Assembly: GCA_023667695.1 (NCBI GenBank)
Contig: JAMOZY010000012.1
Coordinates: 5,061-37,887 of the forward strand
Direction of reading: 5' to 3'
DNA from: Clostridium sp.
GTDB lineage: Bacteria > Bacillota > Clostridia > Lachnospirales > Lachnospiraceae
DNA length: 32,827 nucleotides
The position numbers were made by a program, and so were the translations under genes. Below, piece by piece: positions 17,246 to 24,643 of this stretch. The notes under the pieces are model-generated. The model worked only from the letters and a program-made list of their open reading frames with translations. It did no database searches and had not been told where the DNA came from. How positions within the stretch are numbered: the stretch's first letter is position 1; every line of letters begins with the position of its first letter.

Positions 17246-18013
17246 CTATTCCCCAAATAAATCATCTTCCTCTTCGTACTCAAAGCTTTCTTCCTCCGGA
17301 GCCTGAGGCGCCTCCGGTTCAAAATAGTCCGGCTGATTCTGGTATTCCGGCTGCGGCTGGGCTTCATAGCCATAAGCCGGCTCTGCATAAGTCTCTTCCG
17401 GTGTAAATGCGCTGTCCACATACTGCGGCTCCGGTGTAATCTCCGGCTGCTGTGCCTGCAGCATCGCCAAATGCTGCTCTTCGATTTCCTTCCGGTTTGC
17501 CTCAATGACATTTGCATTGTTCTGCAGGGATTCAATTAAGCTCTCATAATTTTTCTTCTCCACTTCCATGGTTGCCTGAACATAGTTCTCAATATCGTTC
17601 AGCATACCAGTGGTATATTCCATCATACTAAAGCGAATCTCTGCCGCCTCGGAATTTGCCTGCTCAATAATGGCATTCCGATCTATCTGTGCCTGCTTTA
17701 AAATCTCCTCTGCCTGAATATTCGCCAGGGTAACAATCTCGCTTTCATCCACCAGACGTCTGGCTTCATTGGATGCCTCTGTAATGATAGCCTCTGCCCG
17801 GGTTCTGGCATCCGTCATGATTCCCTCTTTATTCCGCATGATTTTCTTACTTCTCTCTAATTCGCTCGGCATCTTTAACCGTAACTCATTCAGCATTGCC
17901 TCAAATTCACTTTTCGGCACACTAATCCGGTCAGAAGAAAAGGCTACATATTTGCAACTGTCAATAAACATCTCTATCTCATTAATCATATCTTCTACGC
18001 CTTTTTTGCCCAT
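17246..18013 (-). CDS. DivIVA/ATPase-like coiled-coil protein with acidic Pro/Gln tail
   Basis: This 255-residue protein has a short N-terminal domain (1-50), then a long Ala/Glu/Ile-rich helical region (50-185) with ARTRAEAIITEASNEARR and related patterns that resemble the coiled coils of DivIVA-type or V-ATPase-subunit-like proteins. A disordered tail (about 190-255) follows, rich in Pro, Glu, Gln and Tyr and ending in acidic residues. There is no catalytic motif, signal or membrane helix. AGGAGG lies two bases before ATG 18019 and eight before ATG 18013, so the latter is chosen. It follows coaD on the same strand. The function is unknown; a structural or cell-division role is only a guess from the coiled coil. 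Confidence 0.72.
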   Translation of the reverse strand: MGKKGVEDMINEIEMFIDSCKYVAFSSDRISVPKSEFEAMLNELRLKMPSELERSKKIMRNKEGIMTDARTRAEAIITEASNEARRLVDESEIVTLANIQAEEILKQAQIDRNAIIEQANSEAAEIRFSMMEYTTGMLNDIENYVQATMEVEKKNYESLIESLQNNANVIEANRKEIEEQHLAMLQAQQPEITPEPQYVDSAFTPEETYAEPAYGYEAQPQPEYQNQPDYFEPEAPQAPEEESFEYEEEDDLFGE

Positions 18014-18076
18014 TTTCATATCCTCCTGATTTCCTGAACACTTTTCTACTACACGGCAAGACAACCGGCAGTTCTG

Positions 18077-18559
18077 TTATCGATTCTTTATCTTTGCCTC
18101 CAGAACCGGAATTACATTCTCCGGTACAAAGGGAGAAATATCCATCCCATAATAGGCATATTCCTTGACAATACTGGAGCTTAAATAGGAATATTCAATA
18201 CTGGTTGTTAAAAATATCGTATCCACATCCTGCGCTACGATTCGATTGCTCTGGGCAATCTGTAATTCGTATTCGAAGTCTGTAACCGCCCGTAATCCCC
18301 GGACAATCACATTGGTATCCATCTTTTTTGCAAAGTCAACTAACAGACCGGAAAAAGAAACCACTCTGCAATTGGGTATATTTTCCGTTGCTCCTTCCAA
18401 CATATTAACACGTTCTTCCACAGAAAACAATGGAGATTTCGCACTGTTCCTCAGCACCCCTACAATAATCTCATCAAAAATCTCTGCAGAACGCTGAATG
18501 ATATCCAGATGTCCTAAGGTAACCGGATCAAAGCTTCCGGCATATACCGCCCGTTTCAT
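18077..18559 (-). CDS. coaD: Phosphopantetheine adenylyltransferase
   Basis: This 160-residue enzyme joins ATP and 4'-phosphopantetheine to form dephospho-CoA, the fourth step of CoA synthesis. The N-terminal [18 protein letters not shown] has the T/HxGH nucleotidyltransferase motif, [16 protein letters not shown] follows, and the C-terminal [11 protein letters not shown] matches the ISSSxVRE motif. ATG 18559 is preferred because AGGAGG lies nine bases before it. The ATG at 18577 would put that ribosome site inside the coding region. It is 91 bases after rsmD, the usual partner. Confidence 0.96.
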   Translation of the reverse strand: MKRAVYAGSFDPVTLGHLDIIQRSAEIFDEIIVGVLRNSAKSPLFSVEERVNMLEGATENIPNCRVVSFSGLLVDFAKKMDTNVIVRGLRAVTDFEYELQIAQSNRIVAQDVDTIFLTTSIEYSYLSSSIVKEYAYYGMDISPFVPENVIPVLEAKIKNR

Positions 18560-18650
18560 TTCATAAATCCTCCTCACGATAAATCCTAATAACCCCCTGC
18601 CCTGTCAGAAGCCTCCTCCCTCCAGCAGAGCATGCAATGCACTGGCCTTC

Positions 18651-19220
18651 TCATTCATTCCTCTTTGGCGAACGGGTGAAAAAGGTATGCTTGTTCGTCT
18701 TATACTTCTTTATCCGGTGTAATACAAAGGGAAGTGCATCTAAATAATCAAACTCTGTTTCCAGGTCCGATTCTATAATGAGCAACGTATCCGGCCCTGC
18801 CAGGGAAGAACCGGCCAGGGCATACAGCACCTGCTTTTCCAGCTCCTTCCCATATGGCGGGTCCATAAAAATCACATCAAAGGCGCCATGCCGCTGCTCC
18901 AGCACCCGAACAGCGCTGACTGCATCACAGCCCAGAATCTCGCCCTTGGATTCCAGCCTCGTATGAACCAGGTTCTCCCGGATGATAGTTACTGCCTTCC
19001 GGCTGTTATCGACAAAATAAGCCCGATTGGCGCCACGGCTTAAGGCTTCAATGCCAATGCCTCCGCTTCCGCTGAATAAGTCCAGAAATTCACAGTCCGG
19101 CAGCTCCGGTGCCAGAATATTAAACAGGGTTTCCTTAATCCGGTCTGTAGTAGGCCGGGTATCCATCCCCGGAACCGTTTTTAGTTGTAAGCTCCTTGCC
19201 GTACCTGCTATTACTCTCAT
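18651..19220 (-). CDS. rsmD: 16S rRNA (guanine966-N2)-methyltransferase RsmD
   Basis: This 189-residue SAM-dependent enzyme methylates G966 of 16S rRNA in the small subunit. It begins MRVIAGTARS, contains RPTTDRIKETLFN, the SAM motif LDLFSGSGGIGIEALSRGA (about 46-64), and the catalytic DPPYG near residue 125. The length is typical (about 185). The ribosome site is weak (GGAACGG before ATG 19220). It lies 48 bases after the cellulase stop with no terminator between them, so it may be partly expressed by read-through. Confidence 0.96.
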   Translation of the reverse strand: MRVIAGTARSLQLKTVPGMDTRPTTDRIKETLFNILAPELPDCEFLDLFSGSGGIGIEALSRGANRAYFVDNSRKAVTIIRENLVHTRLESKGEILGCDAVSAVRVLEQRHGAFDVIFMDPPYGKELEKQVLYALAGSSLAGPDTLLIIESDLETEFDYLDALPFVLHRIKKYKTNKHTFFTRSPKRNE

Positions 19221-19268
19221 ATCCGTTCCATTGATATCCTTTATTCTTATGAATCTTGCAGCATTCCT

Positions 19269-20783
19269 TTAGTTGCCCCGAATCTGATTGCGAATCCATT
19301 TTCCCGTCTCAGATAATTCATTCTCTGTCCATCCGGAGGTCTTAGAAGAGCCGGAAGAAATCAGCGACGCCGTTTCTGCTTTATTACACAAGCTCCAGGA
19401 ACAATAACTCAGATTCCTATCATTAATCAAATCAAACCACTTTTGTGCCTGATTATAATCATTCGCTCCATTTCCGGAAGCATCACAGATACTAAATTCC
19501 GATACAAAAACCGGAAGTCCCTGTTCCAGCGCATAGGTTACTTTGTTTCTGATATTATCCGTATGGGTTGCCGCATAGAAATGAATGGCATACATAATAT
19601 TGGTCTGTCCGGTAATCGGATTATCTGCAACAATATCCACATCCTGGGACCAGGTCGGCGTACCAACAATGATAATGGCATCCTTATCGTTCTTCCGGAT
19701 AATTGGAATAATCGTCTCTGCGTATGGCTTAATACTGCCTTCCCAGGTAGTGCCTCCATTTGGCTCATTACAGATTTCATAAATCACATTGTCATAATTC
19801 GCATATTTTGCGGATACCTCTGCAAAGAACTTCTCTGCCTCTCCCTGATTCACGGTAGGGTCCAGGTCATGAAGAACATGCCAGTCAATGATGACATACA
19901 TGCCAAGCTCTGTTGCTGCGTTTACTCCGGTGTCAATCAGCGCCTTTAGCTGTTCCTTGTCACCACCGCTGCAGTAGCCGCCGTTTTCATCGGTATACAT
20001 AGCCAGACGGATTACATTGCCGCCCCAGTCATCCCGAATGGTCTGGAAGGCATCTTTATTGACATATTCCGGAAACCATGCCAGTCCATGGGTGCTGACG
20101 CCCTTCAACTGATATGGGTTGCCGCTGGCATCCACCAGCTGGGTTCCCTCTACCTGTAAGGCACCATGATTTTCCAAAGGAGTACCGGATTCCGGCTCCG
20201 GCCGTTCTTCCGGCTGGATTTCCTCCGTGGAAGGCTCCTCTGTCGTTGCCGCTGCGCTTCCATCCTGCTTCTTTCCATCGACATATAAAGCAGAAATACT
20301 TGGGGTAAGGGCTGTAGGGGTTGTCATGTTAAAGCCAACCTCTATGGTCTGCCCCTTGGCAACTGCTGCGCCCCATTCCGTTGCTGTAATGGTGAGGGTC
20401 TTACTCTTTACTTCTGCCGTACAGCCCCAGCTGTCAGCTACCGTACTTCCCTCCGGTACTTCCACCTCTACATACCAGGCGCTGACATCCCCATCGCCGG
20501 TATTGGTAAACCGGACATTATAGGTAGCGCCAATGGAACCATTGCTGTCCCAGCTTCCACTGGTAAATATCTCAACATTATACTGGGGGACATCCGCGTC
20601 CGCCTCGGTATCCGGTTCTTCCGTTGCCGGTTCCGCCTCGGTGGCAGAATCGGTTGCCGGTTCCGGCGCCGGTGCATCCTGCTTTCCCTTACCTATGGCA
20701 ATCCCTGCAAACAGGGCAGCAACGATTACAAGTACGGCAACCGCACTAATCAGAATCTGCTTTTTATGCTCTTTCAACCACAT
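19269..20783 (-). CDS. Membrane-anchored GH5 endoglucanase with CBM2-like domain
   Basis: This 504-residue protein has an N-terminal signal anchor (about 9-30) without a lipobox cysteine, an acidic Pro/Thr linker (36-66), a cellulose-binding CBM2-like beta domain (67-157, with W78, W103, W119 and W137), a second Glu/Pro linker (178-202), and a GH5 catalytic domain (205-504). The acid/base Glu is E340 in YEICNEPNG and the nucleophile is E429 in PVFVSEFS, with H302 and H401-Y403 also in place, so it should cut beta-1,4-glucans outside the cell. AAGGAGAGG precedes ATG 20783. It stands alone as a polysaccharide gene between recG and rsmD, which suggests an accessory insertion. Confidence 0.9.
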   Translation of the reverse strand: MWLKEHKKQILISAVAVLVIVAALFAGIAIGKGKQDAPAPEPATDSATEAEPATEEPDTEADADVPQYNVEIFTSGSWDSNGSIGATYNVRFTNTGDGDVSAWYVEVEVPEGSTVADSWGCTAEVKSKTLTITATEWGAAVAKGQTIEVGFNMTTPTALTPSISALYVDGKKQDGSAAATTEEPSTEEIQPEERPEPESGTPLENHGALQVEGTQLVDASGNPYQLKGVSTHGLAWFPEYVNKDAFQTIRDDWGGNVIRLAMYTDENGGYCSGGDKEQLKALIDTGVNAATELGMYVIIDWHVLHDLDPTVNQGEAEKFFAEVSAKYANYDNVIYEICNEPNGGTTWEGSIKPYAETIIPIIRKNDKDAIIIVGTPTWSQDVDIVADNPITGQTNIMYAIHFYAATHTDNIRNKVTYALEQGLPVFVSEFSICDASGNGANDYNQAQKWFDLINDRNLSYCSWSLCNKAETASLISSGSSKTSGWTENELSETGKWIRNQIRGN

Positions 20784-20825
20784 CGTAACCCTCTCCTTTT
20801 CCCATGCTTCATTTAAATATTTTTT

Positions 20826-20834
20826 ATTGTATCA
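20826..20834 (-). promoter_or_regulatory. Extended -10 for the GH5 gene
   Basis: On the minus strand TGATACAAT (20834-20826) gives an extended -10 (TGnTACAAT). The matching -35 position is poor. It lies in the 82-base gap between recG and the cellulase gene. Confidence 0.45.
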
Positions 20835-20865
20835 TATTTCCAAATAAAACACCATATTATAATTA

Positions 20866-22896
20866 TTACAAATTCAAAGCCATATCCAGCTTTGCCGAAA
20901 GCTTATAATGGCAGATATCCTCAAAATTGTAATGCTGCGACTCCAGATATCCAATCGCCTCCTGGGCTTCCTTCAAAATGTCGGCATGATTATAAATGTC
21001 CGCCAGATGAAACAGGACCTCACCGCTTTGCCGGACACCAAAAAAATCACCGGGTCCCCGCAGACGCAGGTCTTCATTGGCAATATGAAATCCGTCGTTG
21101 GACCGGTATAACACGTCCAGCCGTTCCTTTGCCTCTTCCTGAGCCGAGGTATTAATCATAATACAATAGGACTGGACCGTTCCCCGTCCCACCCGTCCCC
21201 GAAGCTGATGGAGCTGGGCCAGACCGAACCGTTCCGCATTTTCAATCATGATTACGGTAGCATTGGGATTATCAATGCCTACCTCAATGACGGTAGTCGA
21301 TACCAGTACCTGTATCTCATTTGCATAAAACCGCTCCATAATCTGCGTCTTTTCTCCGGCAGACATTTTTCCATGGAGATATTCCACCTGAATATACGGA
21401 CTTAAGCTTGTCCGAAGGGTTCCTGCATAATCCACTACATTTTCCATTTCCAGGTCTTCCCCGCCCTCTACCATAGGACAGATGACGTATGCCTGATGCC
21501 CCTTTGCCACTTCTTTTTCAATAAAATGATAGGCGGTGATTCTGGACTCTGCACCAACCACACAGTTTTTAATGGGCAGTCGGGCGGCAGGCATTTCATT
21601 CATAATGGAAATATCCAAATCGCCATATAAGATTATGGCAAGGGTTCGGGGAATCGGCGTTGCGCTCATAACCAGAACATGCGGCTCCTGTCCTTTCCCG
21701 GCAAGCTTCTCACGCTGATGAACGCCAAACCGGTGCTGTTCATCGGTTATGACCAACGCCAGATTTCCATACTGAATCTTATCCTGTATCAGAGCATGGG
21801 TTCCGATTACAATAGCAATCTCCTGCTGCTCCAGTCCCTGATAAATCCTGCGTTTCTCCTTTATCGGTGTGGAACCCACCAGCAGTTCTACCCGGATAGC
21901 AAATGGCTCCAACAGCTTTCGGATGGTTTCATAGTGCTGGACAGCCAGAACCTCTGTCGGAGCCATCAGCGCTCCCTGATAACCGGCTTCTGCTACCATC
22001 AACAATGCCAGCACCGCTATAATCGTCTTACCGGAGCCGACATCTCCCTGAACCAGCCGGTTCATAACGGAGGCTCCGGTCAAATCCCCTTTGATTTCTT
22101 CCAGGACCCGATACTGAGCCGGCGTCAGTGTATAAGGAAGGCGGTCAATCAACTGTCTGCCATAGGTGCCTTCGGGAATGACAAAGTGATTCTCCACCTT
22201 GGCACGATGCAGCTCCAACCGCCGCATTGCCAGAAGAAACAAAAAGAATTCATCAAAAATCAATCGGCGTCTGGCCTGCTCCAATTGTTCATAATCCAAG
22301 GGAAAATGAATCTGCCGGACCGCTTCCCGGTATTCCATAAGTCCAAACCGCTCCGGAATGTCAAGGGGCAGATATTCCTCCATTTCGTGAATGACACCGC
22401 CTACCGCCTTCATATCCTTCTGAATCCGTTTATTGGTCAGACCTTCCGTCAGGGAATACACCGGCTGCAGCTCCCTTCGCTTTTCCAGATATTTGGCTTC
22501 CGTATAATATTCCGGATGTTCCATGACCTTCTGATAATTCCGGATGGTAATCGTACCTACGAAAATATAGGTCTGCCCCACATGAAATACCTTTTTGATA
22601 TAAGGCGAATTAAACCAGAGCATCTTAACAGAGCCGGTATAGTCCTTTGCCAGAAAGGTAGTCACATTCAGGGTTCGAAGCTTCTTGATTTCTACATAGG
22701 AATTAACCGTAGCACGGACTGCCACCCGTTCTCCCACCGGAGCCTCTGCAATATCCACTGGTTCCTCATAGGTCAGATAGTATCTGGGATAATGCTCCAA
22801 CAGATTTTCAATGGTATTGATTTTTAATTTACGATACAATGCAGTGGTCTTTTCTCCAATTCCTTTTATATGAGCAATGGAATCCGTTAACTGCAT
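20866..22896 (-). CDS. recG: ATP-dependent DNA helicase RecG
   Basis: This 676-residue helicase reverses stalled replication forks and processes branched DNA. The wedge/OB domain comes first (to about 250), followed by the helicase core with Walker A GDVGSGKT, motif II DEQH in ITDEQHRFG, SATPIPRTLA, and the motif VI region QLRGRVGRG. The C-terminal LRGPGDFFGVRQSG is also typical. AAGGGG lies eight bases before ATG 22896. The open frame reaches 22995, but that part overlaps the rpsU terminator. It leads the recG-GH5-rsmD-coaD group on the minus strand. Confidence 0.97.
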   Translation of the reverse strand: MQLTDSIAHIKGIGEKTTALYRKLKINTIENLLEHYPRYYLTYEEPVDIAEAPVGERVAVRATVNSYVEIKKLRTLNVTTFLAKDYTGSVKMLWFNSPYIKKVFHVGQTYIFVGTITIRNYQKVMEHPEYYTEAKYLEKRRELQPVYSLTEGLTNKRIQKDMKAVGGVIHEMEEYLPLDIPERFGLMEYREAVRQIHFPLDYEQLEQARRRLIFDEFFLFLLAMRRLELHRAKVENHFVIPEGTYGRQLIDRLPYTLTPAQYRVLEEIKGDLTGASVMNRLVQGDVGSGKTIIAVLALLMVAEAGYQGALMAPTEVLAVQHYETIRKLLEPFAIRVELLVGSTPIKEKRRIYQGLEQQEIAIVIGTHALIQDKIQYGNLALVITDEQHRFGVHQREKLAGKGQEPHVLVMSATPIPRTLAIILYGDLDISIMNEMPAARLPIKNCVVGAESRITAYHFIEKEVAKGHQAYVICPMVEGGEDLEMENVVDYAGTLRTSLSPYIQVEYLHGKMSAGEKTQIMERFYANEIQVLVSTTVIEVGIDNPNATVIMIENAERFGLAQLHQLRGRVGRGTVQSYCIMINTSAQEEAKERLDVLYRSNDGFHIANEDLRLRGPGDFFGVRQSGEVLFHLADIYNHADILKEAQEAIGYLESQHYNFEDICHYKLSAKLDMALNL

Positions 22897-22976
22897 GTCC
22901 TCCACCCCTTTCGCTGATTCTGATACACGATAAACCGCTTTCCTTTTCTTCCTGTTAGGATAAATCCCGTTATATG

Positions 22977-23006
22977 AAAAAAAGCTGCTACACAAGTAAC
23001 AGCTTT
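22977..23006 (-). terminator. Terminator of rpsU
   Basis: On the minus strand AAAGCTGTTAC (23006-22996) pairs with GTAGCAGCTTT (22991-22981) around a four-base loop with one G-T pair, and a T-run follows directly. It begins ten bases after the rpsU stop and separates rpsU from recG. Confidence 0.9.
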
Positions 23007-23015
23007 TATCGTTTC

Positions 23016-23192
23016 TTATTTGAATTTACGCTTTCTAGCAGCCTCAGACTTCTTCTTACGTCTAACGCTTGGTTTTTCGTAATGCTCTCTCTTACGAATC
23101 TCCTGCTGAATACCTGCTTTCGCGCAGTTTCGCTTGAATCTGCGTAAAGCACTATCTAATGTTTCGTTTTCTTTTACTACTACGTTCGACAT
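23016..23192 (-). CDS. rpsU: Small ribosomal subunit protein bS21
   Basis: This 58-residue basic protein of the 30S subunit begins [19 protein letters not shown] and continues with the conserved [22 protein letters not shown] and a Lys/Arg-rich end ([15 protein letters not shown]). The length is the usual 57-59. ATG 23192 is chosen over the longer open frame because [10 protein letters not shown] is the standard N-terminus; GTGAGG precedes it. It has its own promoter and terminator, so it is expressed independently of its neighbours. Confidence 0.97.
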   Translation of the reverse strand: MSNVVVKENETLDSALRRFKRNCAKAGIQQEIRKREHYEKPSVRRKKKSEAARKRKFK

Positions 23193-23268
23193 GACCTCAC
23201 ACCTTACCTCCCTCCAGCTGTATATTGTGCAATACATAACTGTTTGGGTATTTTTAGCACTAAATTAG

Positions 23269-23296
23269 TTTATAACAGTTATCTATATTTTGTCAA
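23269..23296 (-). promoter_or_regulatory. Promoter for rpsU
   Basis: On the minus strand a perfect TTGACA (23296-23291) is followed after 16 bases by TATAAA (23274-23269), with TG one base before the -10 (extended). It lies between the CapA-like gene and rpsU. Confidence 0.72.
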
Positions 23297-23313
23297 CACT
23301 TTTGTTACTACTT

Positions 23314-24606
23314 TTATTCAGAAATATCAAAATTATACTTATAATCGATAATTTCATAGTCGCAATCCGTAATGGCTGTCAGTGTCTGTATGGTCCTTTT
23401 ATAGGAATTTTCTATCTGCGCCCAGTCCCTTGGTGCTAAGAAATCATAGGCAGCCCGGTTCTCATAGGCCTCAATCACCGGAACCACACCAATCACATCA
23501 TCCGTCCAATAAACATAGGTAGGGGCAAACCGCCAGCCCACCAGGGTGGTGGTATCTCCCTGTTTCTCAAAGTCCATATCCAGAATAAGACCAATATCCT
23601 TCATAATCCCCGGTTCATACCGTTGACTGGAAATAAAATTTCCCATGGAATAAATCACATAACCTTTCCGTGTGGTTCCATCCGGATTGGTAATTTCCCG
23701 AATCTCCATTGGCTCTACCACATGGGGATGACTTCCCAAAATCACATCCGCTCCGGCTTCAAAGAGCATATCCACACACAGCTCCTGCCAGGAATCCGGC
23801 ATTTCCCGGTATTCCGTTCCAAAATGAATCACCGGCAGAACCACATCCACTCCGGCAGACTTCAAAGCCCGGACATTCTCACACATTGCCTGCAGCTTTT
23901 CATCCGCATAGCTTTCCAGGGTATTCACGCAAAAGGGTGCATCCGATGGCACCGGAAGTCCATTGGTACCATAGGTATAACAGCAAAATCCAAAGGTGAT
24001 TTCATTGATTTCCATAATGCATAATTCCTGCTGTTCCGCTTCGCTTCTTGCCGTTCCCAGATGGGGCATACTGATAGAATCCAGATAGTCCAGCGTAGAA
24101 TAAAGGCCCTGTTTTCCGGAATCCAGAGAGTGATTATTGGCGGTAGTCAGAAAATCCACGCCTGCATCCTGCAGATTATTTCCCAGTATTTCCGGTGCAT
24201 TGAACATGGGATAACAGGCATAGCCTAAAATATCACTGTTAGAACCCTGATACCGTCCTGCAAAGGTAGTTTCCAGATTCCCCATGGTAAAATCTGCTTC
24301 ACTTAAATACGGTACCACATAGGTAAAGCTGTCTGCATAATCAAAGGTATCCGTCGCTTCATCATATCCCCGGGTAATCTGCCACTGATGCATCATAATA
24401 TCTCCTACCGCCGTTATGGTTACCCGCTTCGTTTCTAACGATTCCTGCATTTGCTCCGACATGGACTCCACATGTGCCGGTGCTTCCCAGGCGATTTCCT
24501 GAAGCTGCGGCTCCTCCCTGGTCCAGATGATACAGATGCCGGCAGCCAGCATGACTAACACAATAACCTCTATGAAAATGATGATTTTCTTACTCTTCTT
24601 TTGCAA
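23314..24606 (-). CDS. CapA-family metallophosphatase-like membrane protein
   Basis: This protein of about 430 residues has an N-terminal membrane anchor (about 8-28) and an extracytoplasmic CapA/PGA_cap domain: AVGDIMMH near 67, NLET, TTANNHSLD, PVIHFGTEY, GSHPHVVEP and YSMGNFISS. These motifs carry the likely metal-binding Asp, Asn and His residues. Family members take part in poly-gamma-glutamate capsule synthesis or have unknown phosphoesterase roles. No capB, capC or other capsule gene is nearby. The start is uncertain: TTG 24606 has AAGGGGG eight bases upstream, GTG 24612 has it only two bases away, and GTG 24633 has no ribosome site. It follows alaS closely. Confidence 0.82.
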   Translation of the reverse strand: MQKKSKKIIIFIEVIVLVMLAAGICIIWTREEPQLQEIAWEAPAHVESMSEQMQESLETKRVTITAVGDIMMHQWQITRGYDEATDTFDYADSFTYVVPYLSEADFTMGNLETTFAGRYQGSNSDILGYACYPMFNAPEILGNNLQDAGVDFLTTANNHSLDSGKQGLYSTLDYLDSISMPHLGTARSEAEQQELCIMEINEITFGFCCYTYGTNGLPVPSDAPFCVNTLESYADEKLQAMCENVRALKSAGVDVVLPVIHFGTEYREMPDSWQELCVDMLFEAGADVILGSHPHVVEPMEIREITNPDGTTRKGYVIYSMGNFISSQRYEPGIMKDIGLILDMDFEKQGDTTTLVGWRFAPTYVYWTDDVIGVVPVIEAYENRAAYDFLAPRDWAQIENSYKRTIQTLTAITDCDYEIIDYKYNFDISE

Positions 24607-24643
24607 CCTCACATCCCCCTTAGTGGAATCCACCGCATAAAAA

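Noticed and set aside
21679-22827. Long plus-strand open frame of 382 codons
   Set aside because: It lies fully antisense to the well-supported recG gene and shows no recognisable protein.
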